Shown: positions 62,548 through 64,000 of the stretch, piece by piece
How the letters are laid out: the number at the start of each line of letters is the position of its first letter
Numbering within the stretch: position 1 is the stretch's first letter
Source of the DNA: Allodiplogaster sudhausi
Lineage: Eukaryota; Nematoda; Chromadorea; Rhabditida; Diplogasteridae
Reading direction: 5' to 3'
DNA: 64,000 nt
Assembly (NCBI GenBank): GCA_945643635.1
Contig: CALZFC010000251.1
Span: forward strand, 117,501-181,500
Made by a program: the position numbers and the translations under genes
The notes under the pieces: model-generated
The model's database searches: none
Seen by the model: only the letters and a program-made list of their open reading frames with translations
What the model was told of the DNA's origin: nothing

Positions 62548-62652
62548 GTGAATCTGGTTGGCTACTGCCAATCTGCTGACGGCTCGGTGCGCATTGGCTT
62601 CGGCGACTGCCGCGGCAAGCTTCTCCCAGTAGCGCCCAACTGCGGCTGCTAG
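57541..62652 (+). CDS. fah: Fumarylacetoacetase (fumarylacetoacetate hydrolase)
   Basis: This enzyme splits fumarylacetoacetate into fumarate and acetoacetate, the last step of tyrosine breakdown, in the cytosol. I read 13 exons: 57541-57630, 58001-58111, 58472-58569, 58757-58830, 59081-59171, 59387-59484, 59713-59868, 60257-60387, 60732-60794, 61264-61365, 61663-61765, 62012-62070, 62548-62652. Phases agree throughout, giving 1281 bases and 426 residues (human 419). Alignment from memory to mammalian FAH is strong, e.g. [45 protein letters not shown]. The known metal ligands are present as D129, E202, E204 and D237. Other active-site residues are present as Y131, H136, R145, R241, Q244, K257 and E368. 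Exon 5 uses a GC donor. The start fits the family N-terminus ([24 protein letters not shown]). The enzyme should be active. Confidence 0.96.
59172..59177 (+). promoter_or_regulatory. GC donor of FAH intron 5
   Basis: The exon ends AATTG and the intron starts GCAAGT. Joining to the acceptor at 59385-59386 restores TGG (Trp) and the conserved [12 protein letters not shown]. The GT five bases further on gives the wrong phase. Confidence 0.85.
59290..59395 (+). repeat. ~37 bp tandem repeat ending in FAH exon 6
   Basis: AATGTTTAGGAAATACCT occurs at 59341-59358 and again at 59378-59395. The second copy contains the real acceptor TTTAG and the first coding bases of exon 6. A more diverged copy lies at about 59300. 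Confidence 0.9.
59876..60253 (+). repeat. CT microsatellite in FAH intron 7
   Basis: Intron 7 is almost entirely impure (CT)n leading to TCTCCCTGCAG. Reads across it give long Ser/Leu ORFs that are not genes. Confidence 0.95.
61138..61161 (+). repeat. Partial copy of FAH exon 10 start in the upstream intron
   Basis: TTAAGGTGGCAATCAAGCCT resembles TTAAGGTGACAATCAAGCCG at 61259, with three differences in 24 bases. It includes the acceptor AAG and the first coding bases. A GTTTGT donor-like site follows the copy, so it could be a cryptic micro-exon. Confidence 0.8.
62244..62315 (+). repeat. Perfect 27 bp inverted repeat in FAH intron 12
   Basis: The arms 62244-62270 and 62289-62315 are exact reverse complements (start AGATCTGGTACCTGATACAG) with an 18-base loop that itself can partly pair (GAGAT/ATCTC). 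Confidence 0.95.
62316..62547 (+). repeat. CT microsatellite forming the FAH intron 12 pyrimidine tract
   Basis: Impure (CT)n runs up to CTCTCTCTCAG at the last FAH exon. Confidence 0.95.
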
Positions 62653-63226
62653 ACATTTTTGTCCCAACGCGATTCCCTGTAGTACTGTAGCAGCCCAGTT
62701 CCCCGATTACTCTTCCGTATTGGGCCTCTTGTGAATTATACTTAAGATCGCACTTTTTTATAAGTTTCTATTGGACTTCTTAAGATTTATTACTTAATAT
62801 CCAAACTGTTTTAGTCAAGATATTCGTTCCTATCCATTCTGGATTTTGTGGGTTTTTATTGGTGGAGGTTGTAATTTCATATTAGAAATTAGATTGATGC
62901 ATATCATAAGAAATGTAATTGTCTAGTGCCTAGCCGTCCAACTTCACTTGTGATAGCTCTGCTTACATTCCCAGACTGTTCAGATTTCAAGGGTTGCTAC
63001 TTATGTCATAATAGCATGCTGTAGCATGCACTCGATAAAGTATTTCGCTTGAAAAATCTATTTAATTAAATAAGCATCATTTGATGTAGAGACAAATTCG
63101 TCGGGCATAACCTCGTTGAAATACTTGCTTTGATGGTTAGAACGATATCAGCGAGTCTTGGAGACATAATTGTGAATGGTACGTTTGTACGCTGTTTTGG
63201 CCACGACGGCCTGGCTGAGTGGGCCT

Positions 63227-63272
<46 letters not shown>

Positions 63273-63471
63273 CCACCTCCGCGACCGCCGGCGGCGGAAA
63301 ATATCCTGCCCCGGCCCCCGATGTACTAGACCCTGGTCCCCGGCGCCACGGCCGACCTCGCGCTCCCCCCTTTTTTTTAATTTTTTTTAAGAAGAGGTGC
63401 ACAAGATTTGTTTAGGTGCCCAGTGACTTCTCCTTTTTCAACAATTTCAGTACTGATAAGAAGAACTGTCG
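62653..63471. other. FAH 3' end and upstream region of the small ORF
   Basis: AT-rich 3' UTR-like sequence, a CT tract at 63231-63266, then a GC-rich stretch (63268-63365) with no supported ORF. CAACAATTTCAG at 63439-63450 is an acceptor-like site before the next ATG. Confidence 0.5.
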
Positions 63472-63636
63472 ATGATGTCAACGAAGCCTAGCGGAGGAGA
63501 GAAGGAGGGGCAGGAGGAGAGAGCCGGCACAAGCAAGTCAACAGCCAAGACACTCACCTCGAAGACAACATCCTTCGAGTACGCCGAGATGAACCTCAGA
63601 CATACGGGCGAGTCTATCTACTTCGAGCTCATTTAA
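63472..63636 (+). CDS. Small hypothetical protein, 54 residues
   Basis: ATGATG at 63472 opens 54 codons ending TAA at 63634. The first half is low-complexity and charged (Lys, Gly, Glu, Ser, Thr). The second half is more ordered, with SFEYAEMNLRHTGESIYFEL. Codons are GC-rich and C-ending like the FAH and NUDCD1 exons, while the flanks are AT-rich, and a good acceptor lies 21 bases upstream. No signal peptide or membrane segment. An ATTAAA at about 63723 could serve as polyadenylation signal. I do not recognise the family. It could also be one exon of a longer gene. Confidence 0.5.
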   Translation: MMSTKPSGGEKEGQEERAGTSKSTAKTLTSKTTSFEYAEMNLRHTGESIYFELI

Positions 63637-64000
63637 TTAACCTAATTGACAACAACAAGAAGAAGACAGTTTCGAATATTGTCTCAGTCCAAATCATTTT
63701 TTTCCTCTTCATTTATTTCATATTAAAGGAATGGATATCTTTATCATTTTGGTATGTTGAAAGGCTTTTTTTTACCACGACAAATTTAGCTGGCTTTTTT
63801 GTTTATTACTTGTTGAGATTGAGTGCACAAGCTAGTTAATATTGTTGATTAAAATAACTGACAATGCACTATTGTGGAGTATGTCAAGGAACTTGTACAG
63901 ATTCAACTAGTTGAAATTAAGAAGGCGATATATGGTAGTTGAAATTAAAATCTCTTAATTAGTTCTTTTCTTCTTCTTCTTCTTCTTCGAAAGATGGCGA
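63637..64000. other. Downstream AT-rich sequence
   Basis: Probably the 3' UTR of the small ORF and intergenic sequence; a short CTT repeat lies at about 63970-63987. No gene seen before the window ends. Confidence 0.5.

Overview
This is eukaryotic, almost certainly animal, genomic DNA. Two multi-exon genes on the + strand read cleanly with GT-AG introns: a NUDCD1-type protein (17 exons, 47.5-56.6 kb) and fumarylacetoacetase (13 exons, 57.5-62.7 kb). A small third ORF follows at 63.5 kb. Each of the three start codons lies only 1-18 bases after a pyrimidine tract plus CAG, which looks like a spliced-leader acceptor. Short exons with C-ending codons, TTTCAG-type acceptors and a degraded Ty3-like gag also fit. 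A nematode is my best guess, but this is inference.

The first 46 kb is repeat-rich and built from inverted repeats. Palindrome P1 has arms at 1-6429 and 9016-15480 around a 2.6 kb spacer holding a gag relic; its outer end may lie left of the window. Palindrome P2 has arms at 18200-28088 and 29052-38474 around a ~1 kb spacer. P3 (43806-46221) is a hairpin with ~1.2 kb arms and a 12-base loop. Between P2 and P3 lies a tandem array of a ~1.37 kb unit containing long GA tracts; pieces of that unit also sit in P1 and P2. GA/CT microsatellites occur throughout.

P1 and P2 appear to be two halves of one locus. Each carries two copies of a ~386 bp LTR-like sequence. In P1 the LTR has a polypurine-like tract on its inner side, as a 3' LTR does. 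In P2 it is followed on its inner side by a TGG primer-binding-like site, as a 5' LTR is. The flank outside the P2 LTR and the flank outside the P1 LTR together make one uninterrupted array unit, with GGAG at both edges. One inversion between two tandem copies of the locus, broken inside the element, would produce both palindromes.

The P2 arms carry an apparently real two-exon gene in two mirror-image copies (35875-36668 + and 20009-20799 -). It encodes an 83-residue secreted precursor with a signal peptide and an RWRR furin-type site, and I do not recognise its family. The P2 centre holds hairpins with compensatory base changes and a constant CACGCGA loop. In the gene region, three exons are preceded in their introns by partial copies of their own 5' ends, and several introns end in expanded CT tracts at the 3' splice site. 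NUDCD1 is a CS-domain (NudC-like) protein; FAH performs the last step of tyrosine breakdown. They are neighbours on one strand but share no pathway.
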